Source of the DNA: Gari tellinella
Lineage: Eukaryota > Mollusca > Bivalvia > Cardiida > Psammobiidae
Assembly: GCA_922989275.2 (NCBI GenBank)
Contig: OV277866.1
Location: 53,311,246 to 53,375,245 of the forward strand
Direction of reading: 5' to 3'
Length of the DNA stretch: 64,000 bases
In this document: positions 52,025 through 62,731 of the stretch, piece by piece
Layout: every line of letters begins with the position of its first letter
How positions within the stretch are numbered: position 1 is the stretch's first letter
Program-made: the position numbers and the translations under genes
Notes under the pieces: generated by a model
The model's database searches: none
What the model saw: only the letters and a program-made list of their open reading frames with translations
What the model was told of the DNA's origin: nothing

Positions 52025-53291
52025 CAGCGTTGCCTCTCTACAATGGGCGACAAAAATGTGTGCGTTGTTGGAGGGACTCGTAATAGGGAGGGAAATTGGC
52101 TTACATTTGCAAACAGTTTGAATCAAGATCCGACGCCGAATAACGCTGCGTCTGATTTTGATTCAAGCTGTTTGTCACACGCCATTAATTTTTTTCTGTC
52201 AAATGTCTATTATGTAACTTTGAGAAAACAGCAGAAAACGTTTTTAAGGGTGTATCAATGTCATGATTTTGGGAAATTTTCAAAGTATATGAAAACACTC
52301 TATGATGGTTTTGTATTGAAGAGCTATTTAAGATGAATTAAACAATAGAAAAAGTGTACATTTTGGTGAACAACAGTTGGCTCTACGGCCATGTAAAATT
52401 TACCCCACCCACTTCCTCTTATTTTGTCCTTTTCAAACAGCCCGCTTCAATAAAATCCATTTTAAATGAAAACAAATATGATAATTTGTTTTTGTGTTAT
52501 TTATTTCCTATCTATGATAGTATTTCTTCATACAAAAACTAATTTAAGAAAAAAAAGGCACCAAATGTGAAACTTATAAGCTCTAAATAACATCGATATA
52601 GTACTTTTTTGTAAATTTTGTAAGGGGAGATAACTCTTTTTACTTTAATAACTCAAAATTTTCAACACTGACCTTTCAATTTATTTTCATATTTTGAACT
52701 GCCTAAGTATGGGCTTTCATCTGGTAGAATATAAAAAAATGTTTAATACTAGAACTATTTCATTTTCAAACTTTTTAAAAAAAAATCATAAAATAAAAAA
52801 TCGAATAAAATCATGCCCTATATAAAGCATTTCAAGGATCCATATTGTTCAAACCTGGTGCCTGCTTTGTCTAAATTTGGTTTCTATATACCACCATTGA
52901 CATGAAATAAATAATGAAAACCCAAATTATCATGTTTGTTTTGTTTTGAAATAAATTTTACTGAAGCTTGTACTCTGAATGGGTAAAATTTGAAAAAAAC
53001 GTCCACATTTGAAATACCTTTTTCAAATCGCTGTAGCTAAAAAAAAAAAAGGACACCACCATATTTTTTTTTTCATTTTTTCATTCATCATAAACAGCTC
53101 TTCAAAAAAAACAATGTTAGAAATAAAGTTTGATACTTTTAAAAATTGGCTTATGACATTGATACACCCTTAAGCAAACAAAATATAGCAGGAGTGAAAA
53201 GATTGAACATATTTGTTTTGGTTAGTAAACAACGACAAGTGTTGGAAGGAGGGAATCGTTGTTGGGACGGCTGTTGCAGGTAGGGAACACT
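52025..53291 (+). mobile_element. Family F MITE interrupted by element K
   Basis: CAGCGTTGCCTCTCTACAAT at the left and GGTAGGGAACACTA at the right. The hairpin 52110-52174 is diverged in both arms. At TTTTTAA (52241-52247) the F sequence breaks and resumes after K at 53174 (GCAAACAAAATATAGCAGGA). Confidence 0.68.
52248..53169 (+). mobile_element. Element K, copy 1 (TTAA target)
   Basis: TTAA lies at 52244-52247 and 53170-53173. Terminal inverted repeats are GGGTGTATCAATGTCAT and ATGACATTGATACACCC, extended by GAAGAGC / GCTCTTC further in. It is 922 bases and AT-rich with no transposase. Related family F copies have a single TTAA at this point, so TTAA is the duplicated target, as for piggyBac-type elements. 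Confidence 0.82.
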
Positions 53292-53677
53292 ACATACCTT
53301 CAAGAATCCCACGAACCGTCAACAATCAAACTTCATTCGTAGCTGATTCGTAGATGCATTCGGCATATTCGTAACTGATTCTTAGCGTTCGTGCAGTATT
53401 CGTAGTGTATTCTTGTATTTCGTACTGCATTCTTGACAGTGTTCGTAAGATTCGAGCCGAATCCCACGAATAGTCTAAACTCGATCGTAGCCGACTCGTA
53501 GCCGATTCGTAGAGCGCCACGAATTGGATAGAAAGAAATGCCGAATTCCACGAATCCCCACGAATCACAGCAGTTATCAATTCGTGGGATTCGTGAGATT
53601 CGTAGTCGGTGTGGAATAGGGGCATAAGAGAGCGCTAACGGACAACGCTGGTGGTACCATATACGACGCGTTTTCAC

Positions 53678-53756
53678 AGGCACTTCAATCGCACTTGAAA
53701 CATGTCAATTTGGAACTCTTAGGATTTTTCATGTCCATTTATGGCAGTCCTGCAAC
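53678..53756. repeat. D' right-end fragment
   Basis: GGCACTTCAATCGCACTTGA to TTATGGCAGTCCTGC matches the right part of 36655-36909. Confidence 0.5.
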
Positions 53757-54037
53757 TTTCTGTTATTGCCTACTTGTGTGTGCAACCATTTGCCGTGACC
53801 AGGCTTATCTACGTAAACCACTTAGAGGTTTTTAATAATTCATTAATTTCAAAAGGATTTTGTAAATGGTATTGTTTGTACAAGAACCGTTGATGGGGAG
53901 AGCTGTGCCGGTTGGGTGAATTTTCAGTGGCCGCTACGGTAGCCGGATCGGTTTTCGCAGTGGGACGGAAAGCAGTCGATATCTATTTTCTTACTCAACT
54001 CTGACTTTGATCCTGTCTGTGTCAACCTTTCCTATAT

Positions 54038-57000
54038 CACCGTGTATAAGCGTTGCCTTGGTTGTGCGGTGCGCAACGCTGTTGTGCGGTGCAGACAACG
54101 CCGAATTGCGGTATTTCTTGTTTACATTTGACCTAGTACACACAGGTGAGTAAACAAATCGCTTTGTTTCAAAGGATATGAAGAACCATTCTGCAAAAGA
54201 CCAGGTCGATACGAGGCACAAATGATTCCGGTTTCCAGTCGTAGTACGTTTATATGCCTATATTTTGTAGATTTGTCAAACATTAATGAAAACCAACCCG
54301 CGAAGTGAGCTCAGGGTATATTCGGGTTGTTCAAAAGCCAATTTAGGGCATAAAACACTCCTTCAGATTGACTTTTGGTATATAAGTTGGACCATTTAGC
54401 TATAATAAAGCATTTAGTGTGTTGATTTTGAGGGAAAATGTACATTGAAAGGTTTCAAGCAAAAAATATGATTGGAACGTAGGTGCCGGCGGTGCTTTAG
54501 AAAAAACACGTTGGTGAATGCGGAGTAAACAGGATAGTCTTATTCAATGTATGTAAGGCTATAACTAATATAGTCGTGCATGTAGTCGGATTCCCTTGCT
54601 AACTTATTTAAATATGTCAAGATTACTACTACTGAGAGTTAAAGCGTTACAGTTAGAGCGTTGGCAAGAAGATAACCCTTATTCGTCTGATGCCAGTTGT
54701 CTTCTAATTAGGCGTCTTTGTACATGTGTTTTCTTTAGCAACAAATATAAAAATAAATTATTTCACAGATATATAAAGACCAACATTTAACATTTATACT
54801 CCTTTGTAGAAAGAAGACGTTCGAGAAAAAACGCAAAGGCTTTCAACAATACGTTTCAGAGATCAATGTTAGATGTGAAAGATTACCAGAATTCTGAATC
54901 AGATGTTCTGATTACCACTAAGATACAAAACATAGAGGAAAGTGATACCAGTTTAAACATCAATTTAACGATGTTGTTTAATCGTTGTGACCCGTAGAAC
55001 ATTGCAATTTGAACTATAAATAACAAATTCCCCCGGGAAATGCTTATAGAAAAAAATGACCGCCATGGTGTACGATATGGCCTTCACTGAGCTAAATACG
55101 TTAATAATGGTTCAAACTCGTTTCCAAGAAGAAGAAGAAAAATAATAATAATAAATATGAATAAAAAGAACATAGATATTGACACTGTTGTTGTGTGACA
55201 GCAGTGGACCCAATGCTCTAGTCACGACTGAGAGATATTAAATAGTTTTTATCAGCAATACAATGAATTATCGAATCTAGAAAATATTGTATAAACATTA
55301 ACATCAGAGCACAACTTGTATCCCCCCCACACACACACCTGATACATTTTGGAGACAACATATTCTGTTTTGTTCCCCGCCCTCTAAGTATTGTCCCCAC
55401 ATATTTTTTAATTTAATGTCCATGTGCAATCGACCAAAGAATCGACAGACACCATTTATAATCGACTTAAAACTAAGTAAATTGCTACCAACAAGAGTGT
55501 TGGCCCCTCAAAGAATCTCCGACTTTGGACATCAAAACCATTGCCTACTCCCAACAATGGGAAAGCTGCCAGGGTCTTGAAATAGATAGGTGATAGTTAA
55601 CTTATAGTACAGACTCTGTCCCAATTTTCCAAAGAAAAGGAATGAACACCACTCCATTTACCCTTTGTTCGGATTGTTGATAATAGTACATAGGCGTCTG
55701 AAAAAATGGGAGGGCAGTGGGGACAGGCCCCCTAACCCTGAGGGGGCAACATATGCTTTAGCCCCCAACAAGTGTTTCAAAACCTTATAAATTCTACAGT
55801 AAATCAGACAAAACGTGACTGAACATATTTTTGTTGTTGTTGTTGTTGTGAACTATTTTCAGAGACCTTCCCACATTAATTGGCTCCCGCATGATTTTTT
55901 TCCCTCAAAATCATATAAAGATCGACCATGTCAAAAATGTTCACAGACATTGCCCCTCATAATAATAGTAACGTTGGATTCAGAGTAGTCACAAAAACGC
56001 AGACGTAGATAATTCATTGTATTGCTGATAAAAAACTATTTAATATCACTCAGTCGTGAATAGAGCATTGGCTCCACTGCTGTCACACAAACAACAGTGT
56101 CAATATCTATGTTCTTCTTATTCATATTTATTATTATTATTTTTCTTCTTCTTCTTGGAATCATTATAAACGTATTTAGCTCAGTGAAGGTTATATCGTA
56201 CACCATGGCGGTAATTTTTTTCTATAAGCATTTCCCGGGGGAATTTGTTATTTATAGTTCAAATTGCAATGTTCTACGGGTCACAACGATAAAACAACAT
56301 CGTTAAGGGTGTATCAATGTCATGAATTTAAGAAATGTTCAAAGTATATGAAAACACTTTATGATGGTTTTGTATTGAAGAGCTTTTTACGATGAATGAA
56401 AAAATAGAAAAAGTGTACATTTTGGTGAACAACAACATGGCCATGTAAAATTTACCCCACCCACTTTCTCTTATTTTGTCCTTTTCAAACAGCCCGCTTC
56501 AATAAAATCCATTTTAAATGAAAACAAATATGATAATTTGGTGTTGTGTTATTTATTTCCTATCTATGGTAGTAAACTAATTTAAGAGAAAACAGGCACC
56601 AAATGTGAAATTTATAAAGCTCTAAATATAATCGATATGGTACTTTTTGTAAATTTTGTAAGGGGAGATAACTCTTTTTACTTTAATAACTCAAAATTTT
56701 CAACACTTACCTTTCAATTTCTTTTCATATTTTGAACTGCCTTAGCATTGGCTTTCATTTGGTAGAATATAAGAAAAAGTTTAATACTAGAACTATTCCA
56801 TTTTCAAACTTTTTTACTTTTTTTAATAAAATAGAAAATCTAATAAAACCATGCACTATAAAAAACATATTTTTGATATGTAAGGATCCATATTGTTCAA
56901 ACCTGGTGCCTGCTTTGTCTAAATTTGGTTTCTATATATGAAATAACCACCATGGACATGAAATAAATAATGAAAACCCAAATTACCATGTTTGTTTTGT

Positions 57001-58045
57001 TTTAAAATAGATTTTACTGAAGCTTGTACTCTGAATGGGTAAATTTTTTAAAAAAAAGTCCAAATTTGACATACCTTTTTCAAATCGCTGTAGCTAACAA
57101 AAAAGACACCACCATATATATGTTTTTTTCATTTTTTCATTCATCATAAACAGCTCTTCCAAAAAAAACAATGATAGAAAAAAAGTTTGATACTTTGAAA
57201 AAATCGCTTATGGGTTGGATACACCCTTAAATTGATGTTTAAAATGGTATCACTTTCCTCCAACATGTTGTGTATCTTAGTGGTAATTAGAGCATCTGAT
57301 TCAGTATTCTGGTAATCTTTTACATCTAACATTGATCTCTGAAACGTATTGTTGAAAGCCTTTGCGTTTTTTCTCGAACGTCTTCTTTCTACAAAGGAGT
57401 ATAAATGTTAAATGTTGGTCTTTATATATCTGTGAAATAATTTATTTTTATATTTGTTGCTAAAGAAAACACATGTACAAAGACGCCTAATTAGAAGACA
57501 ACTGGCATCAGACGAATAAGGGTTATCTTCTTGCCAACGCTCTAACTGTAACGCTTTAACTCTCAGTAGTGGTAATCTTTTTCTAAAGCACCGCCGGCAC
57601 CTACGTTCCAATCATATTTTTTGCTTGAAACCTTTCAATGTACATTTTCCCTCAAAATCAACACACTAAATGCTTTATTATAGCTAAATGGTCCAACTTA
57701 TATACCAAAAGTCAATCTGAAGGAGTGTTTTATGCCCTAAATTGGCTTTTGAACAACCCGAATATACCCTGAGCTCACTTCGCGGGTTGGTTTTCATTAA
57801 TGTTTGACAAATCTACAAAATATAGGCATATAAACGTACTACGACTGGAAACCGGAATCATTTGTGCCTCGTATCGACCTGGTCTTTTGCAGAATGGTTC
57901 TTCATATCCTTTGAAACAAAGCGATTTGTTTACTCACCTGTGTGTACTAGGTCAAATGTAAACAAGAAATACCGCAATTCGGCGTTGTCTGCACCGCACA
58001 ACAGCGTTGCGCACCGCACAACCAAGGCAACGCTTATACACGGTG
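54038..58045. mobile_element. 4-kb foldback element with >1-kb inverted arms
   Basis: The left arm 54038-55271 and right arm 56009-58045 are complements with high identity; the right arm carries the 920-base K insertion and lacks about 120 bases present on the left (54505-54625). The ends are CACCGTGTATAAGCGTTGCC and its complement, flanked on both sides by TATAT. The 737-base spacer (55272-56008) shows no coding sense. Matching short frames in the two arms are mirror images, not genes. The superfamily is unknown. Confidence 0.78.
56307..57226 (+). mobile_element. Element K, copy 2, inside the right foldback arm
   Basis: TTAA at 56303-56306 and 57227-57230 flanks GGGTGTATCAATGTCAT and a right end with ATACACCC. 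The uninterrupted left foldback arm has one TTAA (54965-54968) in the same context (CATCAATTTAACGATG). The insertion is therefore younger than the arm duplication. Confidence 0.85.
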
Positions 58046-58049
58046 TATA

Positions 58050-58475
58050 TACATTTCGCTTTTCTTATTCACCACTAGCGCCGAAACGTAATGGTCAATC
58101 GTTGACAGTGTTTCGTAAAGAAGAAGTAGTTTGGGCTATGACGACTTTAGCTACCGTAACTACATGTAACTAGATTTACACTAATCGACAAATCATTTGT
58201 GATATATACTCATTAGATCTATTGCCCTGCGTTCATTACTGCGAACTCTAACAGAACCTCTCGCCACGGTCCGCTCGCCTCAGGGCGTCTACAAGTTCAC
58301 GTGCCTTCAACATTTCATGCTTTTGTCGTTCTACATGGTCACTCCTCCTTTGTGTGCCCTGGGGCGAGTGGACCGTAAGGGAGGTTCTGTAGAGTTCGTG
58401 GTAATTAATGCAGGGCAGGTGAACGGTCGGATGAGAACTCCAACAAATAATACATAGAATTTCGCAAATCTGCCT
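58050..58475. repeat. Inverted pair around 58255-58415
   Basis: GAACCTCTCGCCACGGTCCG with CTCGCCTCAGGGC faces GCCCTGGGGCGAGTGGACCG with TAAGGGAGGTTCTGTAGAG. GCCCTGCGTTCATTACTGCG and GTAATTAATGCAGGGC lie further out. This is a roughly 200-base diverged inverted repeat. Confidence 0.55.
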
Positions 58476-58790
58476 GGGGAGTTAAAGACATCTCCTTGTG
58501 ACCTTTTGATCATAAGGCCTTGCCAGACAATTTCCTTGCAAAAATCATGGGTCTTGTGGACATCTAGGTAGCAAAGAACCATTAGAGCTTCTCATGTGAG
58601 ACCCGACCTTTATATTTGATAGTTTGGTTAGAAATAACCATTGAAAATCACTAGAGCATGAGTATAATCTGGGCTTCACCAGATAAACAGAACTGGTTGT
58701 GATGCATGCTTTTACAGTTAAATTCTCACACTATCCAGACAATGTGGGGGGAGTCCCTCAATGGACTGAGGAAAAGTATTTAAGGTCGTT
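58475..58790. repeat. Dispersed repeat M, copy 2
   Basis: It matches 47160-47425 (GTTAAAGACATCTCCTTGTG, TTTGGTTAGAAATAACCATT). CCTCAATGGACTGAGGAAAA follows, which occurs also near 48790. Confidence 0.6.
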
Positions 58791-59505
58791 GACCCCTAAT
58801 GAGATCTGGCCAATGTCTGTCAATATCACAGGGCCCCGACACGATTGCTTTTTTAGAGAGAAAAATCGTCAGAAGGTATATAGAGAGAGAGGCAACTGAC
58901 TGTCAGTATCTTTTCACCCTACAAGCGTACAGTAGTGGTCAATTCTGTGTGGGCTATGAACGAACCCCTGTCCCATTTTCCAAAAATCAATGATTTCTGT
59001 GAGTAAAAAAAGTTACTGTTGAAAGTACATGCTTACAGTTGGTTTTATGTTATGTTTTTACGGAAGGGTATTATATGAGCTAAACAGAAATGCAACAAAA
59101 GTGACGTTTCATCAATATTTATTCATGATACATGTATGCCTGGTTTTGTCGAGGTAGGGTGAAAAGATGCTGGCAATCAGTTGCACCCCTTGTCTCTATA
59201 TATACCTTCTGAAGATTTTTTTCCCAAAACAAAATCAATCGTTTCGGATCCCTGTGGTCAATATCGGAACTCTGCGGAGAGCGGTATAGGTCGTTTGCAG
59301 TTTTAAAAAAAAACACGATAATTTTCAAATATTTTTATAACAAGACAACGCAGACAAATGGAAGTTTGCATAGGTTTATGATATATGATATGTTATGATA
59401 TTTTTAACTCTGTAATAAAAAAGTTTTATTCATAACTTCTATGTAACGTTTACACTTTTAAAGGACGGTTTTCCGAATTGGGATTTCAAGTTTTTCAACA
59501 GCCTA
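58791..59505. other. Unassigned stretch with loose inverted similarity
   Basis: ACACGATTGCTTTTTTAGAG with GTATATAGAGAGAGAGGC and a second zone at 59160-59260 (TCTCTATATATACCTTCTGA, AAACAAAATCAATCGTTTCG) are loosely complementary. They may be two arms of an old element. No gene seen. Confidence 0.35.
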
Positions 59506-59510
59506 GGGTA

Positions 59511-59756
59511 CAGTGGAGAATCTGTTATTCTTTCCCGTTTAAACGCAAACGTACGCAAACGCAAAGCGCTAAAACGTAGAAAAGAACAACTTTTGGACAA
59601 TTCTGATATTTCATGTTTATCTTGGTGGCAAACAGTTTGGAGCCTGATCAGACGCCGGGTTACCCGGCGTCTGATCTGGCTTCAAACTGTTTGCACTGCA
59701 AATAATAGTTTTAGCGTAAACGCATTTATTGGGAAAGAATAACAGATTCTCCACTG
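59511..59756 (-). mobile_element. Family B MITE, copy 10
   Basis: TA-flanked CAGTGGAGAATCTGTTATTC and ACAGATTCTCCACTG, with an almost perfect hairpin at 59629-59693. It is nearly identical to 61128-61373 and to the reverse of 28142-28387. Confidence 0.87.
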
Positions 59757-60369
59757 TACGTTAAAAATATTAAATAACCGTACTATCATATTTGCAGACA
59801 TGTTGGATTCTGATCGGAAGCCGGAGCCAATCGGGATCTAATAAGGATCCAAACTAGTTGCTACTCATACAGACGTTTTATTAAACTTAAAGAAAGAAAA
59901 AATCTAAATGTGATAAATATCAGAAGACGTGTTCATACAAGACGATATACGTGAATTTTAAGACGTTCTCTACACCAACTTACAATTGTCACATTTTCAA
60001 AACAATGTTCCCAGAGCAGTTTGAAAAACGTTATTTGGTCGTGTAAAGGAAACGACACGTAACGTAAACGTAATACAATACAACTCAAACACTAATACAG
60101 ATTATGCAGGAATGATAGAACTTCAGGTTGAAAAACAATGCACTTCTTTTTATTTCCTGGCGAAGTGGTCATGCATTAAGCAGAGTAAAAATGTAATCGG
60201 GCCTTACAAATAATTTTGCCCAACTACAAATCCAATATCAGCACGGGATTCCCCTTTCAGACAGAAGCAACAATCACGAGATTTTACCTAGTGATGTACT
60301 CCCATGTAAACCATGGAGAAATCACATCCATGATGTAAACAAACGTGATAAAGGTAATAGCCAATAACA

Positions 60370-60898
60370 CCCCTTTTATTTATGCTTTTCGGTGGATTAC
60401 CACGAAATAGCAGTGGATGATCACTTGGTAATCCACTGCAGTGGATTATCACCAATCGCTTTTTATTATGAATTTTCCCCGTAGGGCTCCCCAAGAATTA
60501 TAGTCAATCGTGTTTTATCGTTAAATTCCGGCAGTCCGATTTGTCGCGAACTACTCACCGCAAGAGCACGAATCCAAACTCGGGAGCAACGAGTGACGTC
60601 ATTATACCGCCAACTGTCACGCGCTTGTGTTCGACATAAAACGTGGGGCTCAACACGGGATAAATAATGTACGTTCGCTTTCAATTTTTAAACAATTTCG
60701 TTTAAAAAGTGGCTTAAAAGCATAAATAAATAGAATAACTGTGTTGTTTCAGTGTAAGATCGAATTTAATCCATTTCGTGAACATCAGACTGTTATATTT
60801 TCACTCGTGGCTTCGCCACTCGTGAAAATATAACGTCTGATGTTCACTCAATGGATTAAATTTCGATCTTACACTGAAAAAAACAGTTATCCTCTATG
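60370..60898 (-). repeat. Dispersed element N, copy 2
   Basis: It is the inverse of 490-1060: GATGATCACTTGGTAATCCA, then GTAGGGCTCCCCAAGAATTA, then the hairpin 60744-60881 around GTGGCTTCGCCAC. CATCAGACTGTTATATTTTC and its complement form the stem. Confidence 0.68.
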
Positions 60899-61127
60899 TA
60901 AATGACCATTTTCAGCGACACAAAATTTATATAAAACAAAGAAGAAAAGATTTTAGTCAGTCTATCAAAAATTCAGATTTTTCATGTCAGAGTTGGTATA
61001 GACATATCATAAGTGTATGCAAAATTTCATTTAAATACGTCCACTCATTTTAAAATTATCTCCGATTTATCGTGTTTTTTCCTGAATGCCATTCTCGTAA
61101 ACTGTCTGTCCCATCCGAACAATGCTA

Positions 61128-61373
61128 CAGTGGAGAATATGTTATTCTTTCCCGTTTAAACGCAAACGTACGCAAACGCAAAGCACTAAAACGTAGAAAA
61201 GAACAACTTTTGGACAATTCTGATAATTCATGTTTATCTTGGTGGCAAACAGTTTGGAGCCTGATCAGACGCCGGGTTACCCGGCGTCTGATCTGGCTCC
61301 AAACTGTTTGCACTGCAAATAATAGTTTTAGCGTAAACGCGTTTATTGGGAAATAATAACAGATTCTCCACTG
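61128..61373 (-). mobile_element. Family B MITE, copy 11
   Basis: TA-flanked CAGTGGAGAATATGTTATTC and ACAGATTCTCCACTG. The hairpin 61246-61310 is nearly perfect, with the outer arms, centre and B words unchanged. It is among the youngest-looking copies in the window. Confidence 0.88.
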
Positions 61374-61379
61374 TAAAGT

Positions 61380-61430
61380 GTTAAACAGTTTGGATCCTGG
61401 TCAGACGCCGCATACTAAGAAAAGCCATCG
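61380..61430. repeat. Left half of a class 1 hairpin
   Basis: AAACAGTTTGGATCCTGGTC, then GACGCCGCATACTAAG, stops at the apex seven bases after family B copy 11. The rest of the element is absent. Confidence 0.5.
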
Positions 61431-61840
61431 ACAAAGATTTCAGATAGAAAAAAGTTTAACAGTAATAAAACCATTATTGTTCAAATTACAATATCCGCCA
61501 TCATAAAGGCAGAAAAGTATGAACCTCCACTTTATGATGTATTTTGGTTTAAAATAATATTCCATTTTCATCGGTTTTATTTTTCGAATATTTAATCACA
61601 CATATTCAACTTTTCTTCAGTTTATAAAGCATAAGATATAATTCTAATATTTTCTCACAAACATTTCTCTGACAATAGATTTTTGAGGCAAGCGACAGTT
61701 CAGCATGTTAATAGTTTACCAAATTACTGAGATCTTAGCACCTTGCATAGTCTTTTTATGAAAGTACCGGGCGACAATTTATCTCGTAGATTCATATGGT
61801 GCTGCACGAGTTATTGTCCTTTATTAACATTCCCCCTGAA
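61431..61840. other. AT-rich stretch without recognised feature
   Basis: No coding frame of note and no repeat copy recognised. Confidence 0.4.
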
Positions 61841-61859
61841 CGACGAGATATGTTTAGAT

Positions 61860-62048
61860 CTTACTCCTTCGCTGCAATGGCGTCATCAATTTTAAGCAAT
61901 TGTCGTCTGCTTTTATTTCTCAAAACAGTTTGGTCAATCTGTTTAAACTTAAGAAATATTGAAATGCGTGCAAAGCAGTTTGAAGCAGGATCTAAACTGC
62001 TTGGATGCACATAACTTTTGTACTCGGGGTAAGGAAATGAAGGGGTTA
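61860..62048. mobile_element. Family A MITE with shrunken hairpin
   Basis: CTCCTTCGCTGCAATGGCGT and ATTGTCGTCTGCTTTTATTT mark the left part, and TACTCGGGGTAAGGAAATGA with GGGGTTAA the right end. The hairpin is cut down to GCAGTTTGAAGCAGGATCTA / AACTGC. Confidence 0.55.
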
Positions 62049-62080
62049 AAATTTATTCACAATTCATTTCAATAGATCTA

Positions 62081-62286
62081 CAGTAAAACCTCGCTATTAC
62101 GACCACTAAAACGAATGCTAATTGATTGTATAATAGAGAGGTGACAGCTTAAAGCAAGGTGACAGTGAAACAGAAAGCTCCTAATGGAGCTTTCTGTTTC
62201 ACTGTCACCTTGCTTTAAGCGGTCACCTACCGTAAACTACCTAATAATAAACATAATTTAGTGGTCGTAATAGCGAGGTTTTACTG
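62081..62286. mobile_element. Family E MITE, best copy
   Basis: TA-flanked CAGTAAAACCTCGCTATTAC and AATAGCGAGGTTTTACTG, perfect complements. The class 2 hairpin 62148-62219 is perfect (CTTAAAGCAAGGTGACAGTG, apex GCTCCTAATGGAGC). The ends match the pogo/Tigger type of the Tc1/mariner group. Confidence 0.85.
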
Positions 62287-62377
62287 TATCTCTATTTCCT
62301 CCAAGAATATATATTTTCTAATGAGGAAAACACTGTTTATCCCATTATCCCATAAATACACCTCTTTACTGCATTAA

Positions 62378-62573
62378 CCCTTAGCCTGCCACGCACGACT
62401 ATAGCTCCATATGCAAACAGCTTGGATCCGGATGAGACGCCGAGTAACTCGGCGTCTCATCCGGATCCAAGCTGTTTGACACTCGGACAACATTTTCAGC
62501 AACTTTGAAGCACTTTGAAACTTGAAGCAGACGAGAAATGTAGCAGACGACAATTTATTTGGCGGGCTAAGGG
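62378..62573. mobile_element. Family A MITE, best copy
   Basis: TTAA at 62374-62377 and 62574-62577 flanks CCCTTAGCCTGCCACG and GGCGGGCTAAGGG. The hairpin 62414-62478 is perfect over 65 bases (CAAACAGCTTGGATCCGGAT, apex CGAGTAACTCG). GCAGACGA occurs twice in the right flank. Confidence 0.88.
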
Positions 62574-62731
62574 TTAAGTTGGTCCTGTACTCGAGAAAAT
62601 ACTTGCATGTATCATGAATGAAATATTTTTCATTTGGACAGAAACATCCCAAAATTGAAAAAGATATTGCACGGCATTGCTATTTTTTTCTATTCCAACA
62701 TTAATATTAAATATTGTTCATTCCTTTGCAG

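Larger units (their letters stand above)
50969..53627. mobile_element. 2.7-kb element with GATTCGTAG subterminal repeats
   Basis: Ends TATGCCCCTATTCCACACCG and CGGTGTGGAATAGGGGCATA are complements for about 40 bases and flanked by T/A. Subterminal zones 50990-51300 and 53300-53600 contain many ATTCGTAG / CTACGAAT and ATTCGTGG words, likely transposase-binding repeats. The interior is filled by two family F copies, one hosting element K. No own coding frame. TGCCCCTATTC-type ends recall PIF/Harbinger, tentatively. Confidence 0.65.

Noticed and set aside
54596..57611. Identical 64-67 codon frames in both foldback arms
   Set aside because: They are mirror copies from the inverted repeat, and nothing in them resembles a known domain.
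1786..62478. Regularly recurring hairpins as a CRISPR-like array or rho-independent terminators
   Set aside because: Copies are scattered over 60 kb inside MITEs, spacing is irregular, and the genome is clearly eukaryotic with spliced genes.
1786..62478. Hairpins as integron attC sites or IS200/IS605 ends
   Set aside because: The arms lack attC unpaired-base architecture and no integrase or Y1 transposase is present; the TTAA/TA-flanked MITE context explains most copies.
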